A stretch of DNA of 64,000 bases from NCBI RefSeq assembly GCF_000744705.1, contig NZ_JQML01000001.1, forward strand, positions 2,862,017-2,926,016, given 5' to 3'. Source of the stretch: Streptacidiphilus albus JL83 (lineage in GTDB: Bacteria; Actinomycetota; Actinomycetes; Streptomycetales; Streptomycetaceae). Numbering within the stretch: position 1 is the first letter of the stretch; the number at the start of each line of letters is the position of its first letter. The notes under the pieces were generated by a model. The model made no database searches. It had not been told where the DNA came from and saw only the letters and a program-made list of their open reading frames with translations. Shown piece by piece: positions 43,282-51,408 of this stretch. Position numbers and translations under genes: made by a program.

Positions 43282-44055
43282 GTGGATGACAAGGGCTGGC
43301 GGGAACACATTCGTCCGGTGCGGGCCGCAGGGGCTGCCGAGGCCATCGCGCGCAGGCTGAGCGAGCTGATCGGCGCCCGGATGCTGGTCGCCGGGGACCG
43401 GTTCCCCTCCGAGAAGGCCCTCGCGGAGCTGTTCGAGGTGGCGCCGATGACCATCCGCCACTCGATGGCCGTGCTCCGCGAGGAGGGCCTGGTCGAGACC
43501 CGGCGCGGGCACCTGGCCGGCACCTATGTGACCCCCGAGGTGCTGGACCGGGTGCGGGAGCTCACCGCCAGGCACGCCTACACCGAGGCGGAGGTGGAGG
43601 AGCTGACCGTCTGGCGCGAGGCCGTCTCCGGCGAGGCCTCCGCCCGCGCCGCCGCCCGACTGACGACGGACTCCACCGGGACGGACGCCGCCGACGCCGT
43701 CACCGGGCTGCGGGACCGCCTGCGCGAGCTGGAGGCCAGGACCAACGCCGAGCTCGGCGACCCCGGCGCCTACCGCACCGCCGACGCGGCGCTGCACCTG
43801 TTCATCGCCGAACTGTCCGGCTCACGGCGGCTGCTGGAGGCCGAGCAGGGCATCCAGCACGAGCTGACCCGACTGCTCGCCGCCGACCCCGGCGGCACCG
43901 AGTCCCGCAGCACCCCGGCCCAGCTGCACGGCCCGCTGGTCCGCGCCATCCTGGCCGACGACCCGGCGGCGGCCCGCGAGGAGTTCCGGATCCACGCCCG
44001 GGCCACGGCGGACATGTGCCTGATCCTCAGCCGGCCGCTGGACACCACGGCCTAG
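43282..44055 (+). CDS. GntR/FadR-family regulator
   Basis: Regulator of 257 residues. The N-terminal winged helix-turn-helix reads FPSEKALAELFEVAPMTIRH and LREEGLVETRRGHLAGTYV; the helical C-terminal part (residues about 95-250), with VEELTVWREAVSGEASARAA and LHLFIAELSGSRRLLEAE, is an FCD-type effector domain as in FadR. GTG 43282 is used. It is transcribed away from the amidotransferase-like gene, so the 60-base spacer should hold shared operators and the effector may be a product or substrate of that enzyme. A strong terminator follows at 44079-44119. Confidence 0.86.
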   Translation: MDDKGWREHIRPVRAAGAAEAIARRLSELIGARMLVAGDRFPSEKALAELFEVAPMTIRHSMAVLREEGLVETRRGHLAGTYVTPEVLDRVRELTARHAYTEAEVEELTVWREAVSGEASARAAARLTTDSTGTDAADAVTGLRDRLRELEARTNAELGDPGAYRTADAALHLFIAELSGSRRLLEAEQGIQHELTRLLAADPGGTESRSTPAQLHGPLVRAILADDPAAAREEFRIHARATADMCLILSRPLDTTA

Positions 44056-44078
44056 TCAGACCGGCGGGAGTACGCCGA

Positions 44079-44119
44079 CAGGCGGGTGTTGTCCCGGAAA
44101 TCCGGACAACACCCGCCTG
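44079..44119. terminator. strong bidirectional hairpin
   Basis: An 18-bp stem (44079-44097 with 44102-44119; arms CAGGCGGGTGTTGTCC and complement, one bulged C) closes around AAAT. It lies between the convergent GntR and YhgE-like genes, 24 bases after the first and 22 after the second. Confidence 0.8.
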
Positions 44120-44141
44120 CCGCCCCGTCGGGTCGCCGCAC

Positions 44142-45335
44142 TCAGACCCCGACCGCCTCCTCGACCTCTTCCTCGATGTCTTCCTCGGACCGCTCGGACC
44201 GCTCGGACCGCTCGGACCGCTCGTCCGCGCCGACCGGCGCGGCCGTCCGCAGCGCCGTCGCGGTGTCGACCGCCGTGGCCCCGGCCAGGACCGGGACGGC
44301 GACCGCGTCGCCGACCACCGCGTCGCTCGCTGCGACGTCGCTCGCCGCCGCCCGCTCACGGCGCCGCTCGACCGCTCCGGCGATCGTGGTCACCGCGAGG
44401 CCGACCACCAGCCAGATCGCCAGCGTCCAGATGCCGCGCGGCAGTCCGTGGCCGTGGAAGTACACCAGGTCGCGGTTGCCCTCCAGGTAGCCGGCGCCGT
44501 TCCAGAAGGCGTGCAGGCTGCCGAAGAAGCCGTTCTGCAGGGCGGGCTCGTAGATGCCGCCGGAGCTGGTGAAGTTGAGCATCACGAACAGCACCATCAC
44601 GCCGAGCGTGGTCCACCGCTTGAGGAAGGTGTGCAGGCCGACCCCGACGAAGAGGATCCCGGCGGAGTACAGCCAGCTCATCGCCCAGACGCCCCACAGC
44701 CCGTGGGAGACCAGGTGGAACAGCGGCCCGGCGAAGAGCGCCCCGAGCAGGCTGACCACGAAGGAGGTACCGACCACCAGCAGCGCCCGCAGCCTCATCG
44801 GCAGGCTGCCGCCGACGCCGCCGAGCACCGCCACCGAGGCGTAGGAGCCGATGCTCACCGCGACCAGCAGGAAGAACAGCGCCTGCCCGGTCGGGTCGCC
44901 GTGCGCGGTGGGCGCCAGGTCGGTGATCGTGAGCGGGGCGCCCTGGGCGGCGGCGACCGGGGTGAAGGCCTGCTCCACGACGGTGGCGCTGGTGTCGGAG
45001 CCGGCCGAGGCGACCAGCACCTCCGGGTGCGCGCCGGGGATGTAGGCGCCGCTGATGTCGCGGGCCATCAGCTCGTCGGCGGCGGTCTGCCGGTCCGGCA
45101 CGGTGCGGACGTCCAGGGCGTTGCCGGCCTTGTCCTGCACGGTCTGGGCGAAGACCTTGACCTCGGCGGTGGTGCCGACGACGGCGACCGGCAGGTGGTG
45201 CGGCGAGGGCGCGGCGAAGGCGCCCAGGTAGGCCAGCCCCATGCCGAGGCACATCAGCAGCGGAGTGATCAGGTGCGTCAGCACATGGCGCATCGCCGGA
45301 CTGCGCAGACCTTGGACGGTACTCCCCGTGGTCAT
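44142..45335 (-). CDS. YhgE/Pip-like membrane protein
   Basis: Membrane protein of 397 residues resembling ABC-2/YhgE-type proteins: one N-terminal helix (about 20-45), an extracytoplasmic domain of about 120 residues with VAVVGTTAEVKVFAQTV, then five helices (about 155-335) and a charged tail. The tail holds an ERS repeat and ends acidic (SEEDIEEEVEEAVGV). ATG 45335 is chosen because GGAGGT sits nine bases upstream; an ATG at 45350 would overlap that site. An array of TACAAC-type half-sites lies just upstream. Such proteins are often drug- or phage-related, but no role can be assigned here. Confidence 0.78.
   Translation of the reverse strand: MTTGSTVQGLRSPAMRHVLTHLITPLLMCLGMGLAYLGAFAAPSPHHLPVAVVGTTAEVKVFAQTVQDKAGNALDVRTVPDRQTAADELMARDISGAYIPGAHPEVLVASAGSDTSATVVEQAFTPVAAAQGAPLTITDLAPTAHGDPTGQALFFLLVAVSIGSYASVAVLGGVGGSLPMRLRALLVVGTSFVVSLLGALFAGPLFHLVSHGLWGVWAMSWLYSAGILFVGVGLHTFLKRWTTLGVMVLFVMLNFTSSGGIYEPALQNGFFGSLHAFWNGAGYLEGNRDLVYFHGHGLPRGIWTLAIWLVVGLAVTTIAGAVERRRERAAASDVAASDAVVGDAVAVPVLAGATAVDTATALRTAAPVGADERSERSERSERSEEDIEEEVEEAVGV
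44191..44217. repeat. three tandem 9-bp copies in coding sequence
   Basis: CGCTCGGAC is repeated three times perfectly, with partial copies on both sides. It encodes the Ser-Glu-Arg repeat in the cytoplasmic tail of the YhgE-like protein, so copy-number changes would keep the frame. Confidence 0.85.
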
Positions 45336-45363
45336 CGGTACAACCTCCATATTCGTTGGCTTC

Positions 45364-45395
45364 TACAACTAAGCCACGAGTTGTACTATACAACT
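45364..45395. promoter_or_regulatory. operator array of TACAACT half-sites
   Basis: AGTTGTACTATACAACT (45379-45395) is a 17-bp palindrome with perfect seven-base arms. Another TACAACT lies at 45364-45370, inverted relative to the middle half-site, and TACAACC occurs at 45339-45345 next to the ribosome binding site. The array is AT-rich against its surroundings and lies directly upstream of the YhgE-like gene. A TetR- or MarR-type repressor is expected, but none is encoded nearby. Confidence 0.6.
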
Positions 45396-45469
45396 AAAGA
45401 CCGGGACCGAGAAGCGGGGCGCCGAGTGCCGACCGCCGAGTCCCCTGCCCCCACCCCTTCCTGAACGCA

Positions 45470-45508
45470 CGGTGGGGCTGCCCGCCAACCGCGCGGACGG
45501 CCCCACCG
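45470..45508. terminator. stem-loop after the acyltransferase-GH16 gene
   Basis: CGGTGGGGC (45470-45478) and GCCCCACCG (45500-45508) form a perfect nine-bp stem with a 21-base loop, 13 bases after the stop codon of the fusion gene. Confidence 0.55.
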
Positions 45509-45520
45509 ATTCCCGACTGC

Positions 45521-48500
45521 TCAGCCGCCGCTGCCGGTACGGGACATCACGGTCACCTGCTGCACCAGCATCGGGTTGCCCGGCTGGGTCGCCGCCGTGG
45601 GCGCGGCACCGCCGTAGGCGCCGGGCAGCGAGCCGCCGACCGCCAGGTCGAGGATCAGGAACACCCCGTGGTGGACGGCGGCGTCCCAGGTCGCAGCGTC
45701 CATCCGGTTGGCCGACACCTGGTGGTAGAGGGTGCCGTCGATGTACCAGCGGACCTGCTCCGGCGAGACCGAGCGGTCGATTTCGACCGTGTAGGTGTGG
45801 AAGCCCGAGGTGCAGGCCTGGCACGGGTACGCACCCGAGCCGAGCCCGGTCGGCTCGTCGCAGGGACCGCCCGGGGTGATGCCGCAGTGCATCGTCCCGA
45901 GGACCGAGGGCAGGCCGTTGACGTTCTCCATGGCGTCCAGCTCGCCGACGCCGGGCCAGGTCGCGGCCCCGGTTCCGGTCGTGCTCCCCTGGCGCAACCC
46001 CGCGCCCAGGGTCCAGAAGGCCGGCCAGTAGCCGGTCGCGGCAGCCCCGGAGACATGTGGCAGGGCGATCGTGGCCGAGATCCGGAGGATGCCGCCGGCC
46101 GGCGCGGCGAAGCCGTCGCCCCGGGACTCGATCCGGCCCGAGGACCAGGCGCCGGTGCTGCCGTTCCGGGTGGGGACGATCTCCAGCGCGCCGTGGCCGT
46201 CCAGCCGGACATTGGCGGTGGAGTCGGTCATCGTCTCCACCTCGCCGGTGCCCCAGTGGTTCGCCACGCACGGCTGGTAGCAGGTCCCCACGTCGTACTG
46301 CCACAGGGCGGGATTGGGACGGGCTCCGGCCGGACCGGCGAAGTCGTCGTCGAGCAGGGTGGTCCAGCCGTCCGCCGTGCCGCTCCCGGCACCGCCGGCG
46401 TCCAACAGCCCGGCGGCGAGCAGCAGGTGCTGCAGCCGGGGTTCCAGGACCACCACGGCGGCATTGGTCAGGTGGGCGGTGTCCCGGTACAGCAGGATCC
46501 GGTCCAGCACGGCCGGGCAGCTGCTCCCCCCGGCCGGGCAGAGCACGTCGTTGACGCCGACCGTCTGCACCCCCGGCTCCTGCCCGGCCGCGATCGCCCC
46601 GGCCAGCGGGTCCGGCCACAGCGCCTGGGAGCGCGGCACCGCGCAGTCGCCGAGGGTGTCCTGATGGTCCGACACGCAGGCGGGGATGTCGGTGCCGGGG
46701 ACCGGGGTGTCCTGGAGGTAGACGATCGGGACGCCCAGGGCGCGCAGCGGGGTCAGCGTCCCGTTCCACGCGGCCAGCAGCTTCGCCTGCTCGGCCGGGG
46801 TCTGGTCGGCGGCGTAGCGGTTGAGCGAGGCGACCACGATCAGGTCGGGTTTGGGCTCGCTGCGCAACCGGGCCAGCACATTGGCCCGCCACACCCCGCA
46901 CTCGGTGTAGGTCCGGCCCAACTGCGGGTTGGTGACCGTCAGCTGGGCCAACGGGCAGCCCTGCTTGACCAGTTCCTCCAGTGCGTCGTGCCGGGAGGCG
47001 GCTATGCCCAGCATCGCCGAGAACCACTGGCCCGCGTGGGAGTCGCCCAGCAGCACGATCCGGTGCCCGCTGCCGGTGTCGCCGAAGAGGCAGGGCGGGC
47101 TGGTGACGGCGGCCGGGGGGACCTCGCAGGCGCCGTCCGGCGGGAAGTCGTTGCGGGCCTGGATCGGGGTCGGCACGACGTCCCCGCTGCCGACCGCCTT
47201 GGCCCCGCCGACCAGCAGGCTGGTCCCGGTGACCGCGCCCGGCGGCAGCCCGGCGGTGTTCACCGGCGTGGCGGAACCGAGGCTGTGCAGGGTCATCGCC
47301 CCGGCGGTCAGCGCCAGCACCACCGGGATGGTGACCGAGCTGAAGCCCAGCGACAGTCCGCGCCGGGGCAGTTCGACGACCACCCGGGAGCTGCGCAGCG
47401 GTCGCTCGACCCAGCGCATGGTGGCGGCGGCGGGCAGGACGGCGGCGAGGGTGAGCGCGGCCTTGGCCGGCCAGCTGAGGGCCCAGCCGTAGCGGTCCCC
47501 GACCAGGACCAGGATCGGCCAGTGCCAGAGGTAGAGGTTGTAGGAGAGCCGTCCCACGGCGCGCGGCGCGCGGGCGCCGAGCAGTCGGCCGACACCGTAC
47601 CCGGCTGCGCCCCGCGCAGTGCCGTCGGTCCCCTCGGCACCGGCGCGCCCCGGCACTCCGGCCAGGATCACCGCCGCCGCGCCGAGGGTCGGCAGCAGCG
47701 CGGCCGTACCGGGGTAGGGGGTCGCCGTGGTGTAGCGGAAGACGGCCAGCAGGATCGCGGCGAAGCCGGCCCAGCCGCAGAGCGCGCGCAGCGGCGCGGT
47801 CAGCGACCCGGGGACGCGCGCCGAGAGCCTGGTCGGCAGCCCGCTGGACAGGCCGCTCGGCAGCCCGGTCGGCAGCAGCGCGATCAGCGCGCCGACGCCG
47901 AACTGCCAGACCCGCGAGGGGGTGCCCAGGTAGGCCAGCGACACCGAGTCCTGGCTCCAGCGCAGGCAGAGCACCAGCGACGCGACGGTGGCGACCAGGG
48001 TGAGCCCGGTCAACGAGAGCCGCAGCAGCCGTCGGCGGCGGGCCGGGTCCGCGACCCTGCGGGTCAGCAGCCAGGCCAGCAGCGCGCAGAGCGGCGCCCA
48101 GAACAGGTAGAACTGTTCCTCCACCGCCAGCGACCAGAAGTGCAGCAGCGGGCTGGGGGCCTGCCCGGCCGCGAGGTAGTTGGTCTGTTCGCTGATGAAG
48201 CGCCAGTTGGCCACGGAGAGCGCGGCGGCGAGGACGTCGTGGTAGAGGTCGGTCCGGGAGAGCGGGCCGACCAGCAGCAGCGCCGCCAGACAGACGGCGG
48301 CCAGCACCAGTCCGGCCGAGGGGAGCAGTCGGCGGGCGCGGCGGGAGTAGAACTCGTCCAGCCGGATCCGGCCGGTGGTGAACGCCTCGCGGAACAGCAG
48401 TCCGGTGATCAGGTAGCCGGAGATGACGAAGAACACGTCCACGCCGACATATCCGCCGGTCATACCGGGGACGGCGGCGTGGTATCCGAGGACGGCGACG

Positions 48501-48625
48501 AGCGCCAGGGCCCGCAGGCCCTCGATGTCCGGGCGGAACGCGTGGCGTGACTCCCGCGCGGGAGTCACTGCCGTGGGGGACGCGTCCTGGTTCCGGTCCA
48601 CGACCGGAGCAGCATAGGACGACAT
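45521..48625 (-). CDS. three-domain fusion: OafA-type acyltransferase, SGNH domain and glycoside hydrolase family 16
   Basis: Protein of 1034 residues. Residues about 30-420 form an acyltransferase-3 membrane domain (FRPDIEGLRALALVAVLGYH, GGYVGVDVFFVISGYLITGL, FYSRRARRLLPSAGLVLA, FWSLAVEEQFYLFW). An SGNH domain follows (about 520-740), with Ser529 in LLGDSHAGQW and Asp715/His718 in RDTAHLT. The C-terminal 250 residues are a GH16 domain: GTGEVETMTDSTANVRLDG, then the catalytic motif ELDAMEN with Glu895 (nucleophile), Asp897 and Glu900 (acid/base). GH16 enzymes cut beta-1,3 or mixed beta-glucans and galactans. The frame is continuous, and SGNH and GH16 both face outward if the topology is standard. 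It follows the cellulose-synthase-like gene on the same transcript; together they could make, acylate and trim one polymer. Confidence 0.9.
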   Translation of the reverse strand: MSSYAAPVVDRNQDASPTAVTPARESRHAFRPDIEGLRALALVAVLGYHAAVPGMTGGYVGVDVFFVISGYLITGLLFREAFTTGRIRLDEFYSRRARRLLPSAGLVLAAVCLAALLLVGPLSRTDLYHDVLAAALSVANWRFISEQTNYLAAGQAPSPLLHFWSLAVEEQFYLFWAPLCALLAWLLTRRVADPARRRRLLRLSLTGLTLVATVASLVLCLRWSQDSVSLAYLGTPSRVWQFGVGALIALLPTGLPSGLSSGLPTRLSARVPGSLTAPLRALCGWAGFAAILLAVFRYTTATPYPGTAALLPTLGAAAVILAGVPGRAGAEGTDGTARGAAGYGVGRLLGARAPRAVGRLSYNLYLWHWPILVLVGDRYGWALSWPAKAALTLAAVLPAAATMRWVERPLRSSRVVVELPRRGLSLGFSSVTIPVVLALTAGAMTLHSLGSATPVNTAGLPPGAVTGTSLLVGGAKAVGSGDVVPTPIQARNDFPPDGACEVPPAAVTSPPCLFGDTGSGHRIVLLGDSHAGQWFSAMLGIAASRHDALEELVKQGCPLAQLTVTNPQLGRTYTECGVWRANVLARLRSEPKPDLIVVASLNRYAADQTPAEQAKLLAAWNGTLTPLRALGVPIVYLQDTPVPGTDIPACVSDHQDTLGDCAVPRSQALWPDPLAGAIAAGQEPGVQTVGVNDVLCPAGGSSCPAVLDRILLYRDTAHLTNAAVVVLEPRLQHLLLAAGLLDAGGAGSGTADGWTTLLDDDFAGPAGARPNPALWQYDVGTCYQPCVANHWGTGEVETMTDSTANVRLDGHGALEIVPTRNGSTGAWSSGRIESRGDGFAAPAGGILRISATIALPHVSGAAATGYWPAFWTLGAGLRQGSTTGTGAATWPGVGELDAMENVNGLPSVLGTMHCGITPGGPCDEPTGLGSGAYPCQACTSGFHTYTVEIDRSVSPEQVRWYIDGTLYHQVSANRMDAATWDAAVHHGVFLILDLAVGGSLPGAYGGAAPTAATQPGNPMLVQQVTVMSRTGSGG

Positions 48626-48662
48626 TTTTCTGATGGCCTTTCATGGAGCCTGTGGTGCAGGA

Positions 48663-48690
48663 GCGTTCGGTCGACTGCCGACCGGAACGC
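48663..48690. other. intercistronic hairpin
   Basis: GCGTTCGGTCG (48663-48673) pairs with CGACCGGAACGC (48679-48690) with one bulge and a five-base loop. It lies in the 82 bases between the cellulose-synthase-like gene and the acyltransferase-GH16 gene, so it may lower expression of the second gene or protect the first transcript end. Confidence 0.5.
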
Positions 48691-48707
48691 CAAGGTGTGC
48701 GGACGCG

Positions 48708-50528
48708 CTACGGAAGCATCGGGGCGACCCAGCCGGAGGCGACCAGGGCGACCAGGGCGAGCAGGGAGGTGACCGCCAGCGCCTCGGGCCAGCGGCGGGG
48801 CTGCATGGCCGGGCGCGGCACCCTGACCCTGTTCCGGACCCGACCCGGGCTCCGGCTGCCGTCGCCCGGACGCAGCTCGCGGAGCAGGTCGCGCAGCAGC
48901 GGCAGTCCGATCTGACACTGCACCAGCACATAGAGCAGCAGGCCCCAGGTCGGCGCCCAGCCGACGCGGTGGACGTCCAGGGCGAGCCCCGCGACCGCAC
49001 CGCCGAGGGTGAGCACCAGCCAGACGGCGGCGGTCTGCACCACCCGGCGGGCCAGCCCTCCGGGGCGGGCCCGGCCGGCGCCGGTCGGCACCCAGGCGGC
49101 GCCGTGCCCGCGCAGGGTGTGCAGGAAGGCGGCTCCGGCGGCCAGGCTCATCAGCAGGTTGGCGCGGATCACCTCCATCCGCCAGCGGGTGCGGCTGACC
49201 TGCGGCAGCAGCACGTGCCAGAGCCAGAGCGGCGCGAGCATCGGCAGCACGTGCCAGGGCCGGACCAGCTCCGGGTAGCAGAACATCATCACCAGCGGCG
49301 GCAGCGGGGCGGCGACCACGTTGACGAACATCGACAGGTAGCCGACGACGCCCTCGTAGAAGCAGAGCCGCATCCGCCAGGGCGCGCCGATGCGCTTCAG
49401 GTCGCGGGTGCGGACCAGGTGCAGGTTGCCCATCGCCCAGCGGTACTGCTGGTTGACGAAGGAGCCCAGGCTGTCCGGCGAGGTGCCCTTGGCCAGCAGC
49501 ACCGGGACGTACAGGGTGCGGAAGCCGTGCTCGTACAGGGCGAGCCCGGTGTACATGTCCTCGCTGTGGTCGAGCCGGGCGATGCCGCCGGCCCGCTCCA
49601 GTGCGGTGCGCCGGTAGAGCGCGTTGCTGCCGCAGCAGACGGCGGCGTCGCTGGCGTCCCGGGAGGGCTGGATCCAGCGGAAGAACCACTCCTGGGCCGA
49701 GCCGGCCGCGCGCTGGATCCAGCCCATGCTCTCGGTCGTGTCGAAGCACTGCGGGCTCTGCACGATGCCGACGGCGGGGTCGGCCAGATAGGGCGCGAGG
49801 TGCAGCAGGAAGTCCGCGCGGGGCGCGAAGTCGGCGTCCAGGATCGCGATGTAGTCGCCGTGGCTGAGGGTCAGGGCGTGGTTGAGGTTGCCGGCCTTCT
49901 TGAGGTGCCCCCGGTCGGGGCGGACCACGTAGTGGTAGCCGTGCTCCGCCGCGAGCGCGGCGACCTCGGGCCGGTCGGCGTCGTCGAGCACCCAGATGTC
50001 GAGCTGTCCTGGCCACTCCATCGTCGCCACCGCCCGGTAGGCGTTGGCGAGGATGTCGAGCGGTTCGCCGCAGGTCGGCAGGTAGAGGTCGACGCTGGGC
50101 GCCTCGGTCGGCTGCCAGGCACGGATCAGCACCTCGTGCGACTGCCGGGTGAGCCGGCGGCTGCGCAGGCTGTTGGCGCTGGACAGCAGCGAGGCCACGA
50201 CATTGAGCCCGAGGACGGCGAGGAAGCCCCACAGGGCCGGGGTGCGCAGGGAGAAGGCCAGCATGCTGGCGGCGGTGAGGACGAAGGCGAGCGAGGTGCA
50301 GATCAGCACCCAGCGCCGCTGCGGCCCGAAGTACCAGTAGAGCTCCCGGTCGTCGGGCGGCGCGGGCAGGTGCGGTTCGGGCAGGCGCGGTTCGGGCAGG
50401 CGCGGCGGGCCGATGTCCGATGCGCCGATATTCGGTGCGCCGGCCTGCGGCGCAGCTGTGCTCGTCGGGGTCGGCCGGTCGCGAATTTGCGCATGGACCT
50501 GCCGAACGGTCGGACGTATGTCGGTCAT
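48708..50528 (-). CDS. cellulose-synthase-like processive GT2
   Basis: Membrane glycosyltransferase of 606 residues. A Pro-rich N-terminus (RLPEPRLPEPHLPAPP) precedes two helices (about 75-120), then the catalytic domain: IWVLDDADRPEVAALA (about 180), YIAILDADFAPRADFLLHL (about 231), HSEDMYTGLALYEHG (about 322) and FVNQQYRWAMGNLHLV (about 362). This is the D, DxD, ED, QxxRW set of processive synthases of the BcsA/CslA/curdlan type. At least five helices follow to the C-terminus; no PilZ domain is present. The next gene carries a beta-glucanase-type GH16 domain, which favours a beta-glucan product. No galactose oxidase gene of the streptomycete cslA-glxA type is adjacent. A DasR-type operator lies 50 bases upstream of ATG 50528. 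Confidence 0.88.
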   Translation of the reverse strand: MTDIRPTVRQVHAQIRDRPTPTSTAAPQAGAPNIGASDIGPPRLPEPRLPEPHLPAPPDDRELYWYFGPQRRWVLICTSLAFVLTAASMLAFSLRTPALWGFLAVLGLNVVASLLSSANSLRSRRLTRQSHEVLIRAWQPTEAPSVDLYLPTCGEPLDILANAYRAVATMEWPGQLDIWVLDDADRPEVAALAAEHGYHYVVRPDRGHLKKAGNLNHALTLSHGDYIAILDADFAPRADFLLHLAPYLADPAVGIVQSPQCFDTTESMGWIQRAAGSAQEWFFRWIQPSRDASDAAVCCGSNALYRRTALERAGGIARLDHSEDMYTGLALYEHGFRTLYVPVLLAKGTSPDSLGSFVNQQYRWAMGNLHLVRTRDLKRIGAPWRMRLCFYEGVVGYLSMFVNVVAAPLPPLVMMFCYPELVRPWHVLPMLAPLWLWHVLLPQVSRTRWRMEVIRANLLMSLAAGAAFLHTLRGHGAAWVPTGAGRARPGGLARRVVQTAAVWLVLTLGGAVAGLALDVHRVGWAPTWGLLLYVLVQCQIGLPLLRDLLRELRPGDGSRSPGRVRNRVRVPRPAMQPRRWPEALAVTSLLALVALVASGWVAPMLP

Positions 50529-50577
50529 GGTGCCCCCAAGCTGGTGAAACGTCAGCTCCAGCGACCGATAGTAGCAA

Positions 50578-50593
50578 AGTGGTCTAGACCACG
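50578..50593. promoter_or_regulatory. DasR operator (dre)
   Basis: AGTGGTCTAGACCACG matches 15 of 16 bases of the streptomycete dre consensus AGTGGTCTAGACCACT and contains a perfect 14-bp palindrome (50579-50592). DasR is a GntR-family regulator released by phosphorylated glucosamine/GlcNAc. The site lies 50 bases upstream of the cellulose-synthase-like start and next to a TACTAT hexamer (minus strand, 50573-50568) that could be a -10 element, so binding should block initiation. The plus-strand gene at 50724 is 130 bases away and less likely to be controlled. Confidence 0.8.
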
Positions 50594-50711
50594 GCGCATC
50601 CAGTCTACGTCCATTCGTTGAACAGACCGCGAACTACCCACCGAATAGCGGACATGACAGTGGATCAGCGAACCGCCTGTGCCGCTCCCCACCCCGTCCG
50701 GCCTGGGGGGT

Positions 50712-50717
50712 TAGCCT
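50712..50717 (+). promoter_or_regulatory. -10 element of a leaderless promoter
   Basis: TAGCCT fits the TANNNT -10 pattern and ends six bases before the GTG start of the DUF2461 gene, the spacing seen for leaderless streptomycete transcripts. No ribosome binding site is present between them and no clear -35 is seen. Confidence 0.5.
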
Positions 50718-50723
50718 GGCCCG

Positions 50724-51368
50724 GTGACCTTCCAAGGCTGGCCCGCCGAAGCGCTGGAGTTCTACGAGGGACTCGAAGCCGACAACTCCCGGACGTTCTG
50801 GAACGACCACAAGGAGGTCTACGAAACCTGCGTGGCGGCACCGATGCTCGACCTGCTCGACCGACTGGAGGACGAGTTCGGGGAGGGCCGGGTTTTCCGG
50901 CCGTACCGGGACGTCCGCTTCAGCGCGGACAAGTCCCCCTACAAGACCGCGATCGGCGCCACCCTCGCCGCCGGCGGCTACATCCAGCTGTCGGCCGACG
51001 GGCTGGCCGTCGCCGGCGGCTACCACCAGCTCGCCCCGGACCAGCTGGACCGCTACCGCCAGGCAGCCGCCGACGACCGGACCGGCCGTCAACTGCTCAG
51101 GACCATCGGCGCCGTGGAGAAGCGCGGGCCGCAGGTCCGCTCGACGGAGCAGCTGAAGACCGCGCCGCGCGGCTACCCGAAGGACCACCCGCGGGTGGAA
51201 CTGCTGCGCCACAAGAACCTCTACGCCTGGCAGGAATGGCCCCCGGAGAGCTGGCTGGGCACCCCGGCGGCCGAGCAGTACGTGGTGGACGCCCTGCACG
51301 CCATCGCCCCGCTCCGGCGCTGGCTGGACGAGCACGTGGGGGACTCGACCGCGCCCGCCCGACGCTGA
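50724..51368 (+). CDS. DUF2461 family protein
   Basis: Protein of 214 residues recognised as DUF2461 from TFQGWPAEALEFYEGLEADN, SRTFWNDHKEVYETCV, RPYRDVRFSADKSPYKTAIG and GGYHQLAPDQLDRYRQAA, and the C-terminal YPKDHPRVELLRHKNLYAW. The family is widespread and uncharacterised. GTG 50724 lacks a Shine-Dalgarno sequence and is probably translated from a leaderless mRNA. Cytoplasmic. It is divergent from the cellulose-synthase-like gene and followed on the same strand by an XRE-cupin regulator with its own promoter. Confidence 0.88.
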   Translation: MTFQGWPAEALEFYEGLEADNSRTFWNDHKEVYETCVAAPMLDLLDRLEDEFGEGRVFRPYRDVRFSADKSPYKTAIGATLAAGGYIQLSADGLAVAGGYHQLAPDQLDRYRQAAADDRTGRQLLRTIGAVEKRGPQVRSTEQLKTAPRGYPKDHPRVELLRHKNLYAWQEWPPESWLGTPAAEQYVVDALHAIAPLRRWLDEHVGDSTAPARR

Positions 51369-51395
51369 GCCCGAGGGGTCGTCCCGGATCTGGGA

Positions 51396-51401
51396 TATCC
51401 T
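51396..51401 (+). promoter_or_regulatory. -10 element of a leaderless promoter
   Basis: TATCCT lies seven bases before ATG 51409 of the XRE-cupin gene, with no ribosome binding site, so the transcript probably starts at or near the ATG. It overlaps the palindrome GGATATCC (51393-51400), a possible autoregulatory operator. Confidence 0.5.
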
Positions 51402-51408
51402 CTCCCTT

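Noticed and set aside
44191-44217. Short regular repeats as a possible CRISPR array
   Set aside because: Nine-base contiguous units inside a coding tail without spacers; slippage repeat only.
45336-45350. ATG 45350 as start of the YhgE-like gene
   Set aside because: It overlaps the GGAGGT ribosome binding site that serves ATG 45335.
45668-48550. 960-residue open frame opposite the acyltransferase-GH16 gene
   Set aside because: Low-complexity antisense shadow of a gene with intact domains.
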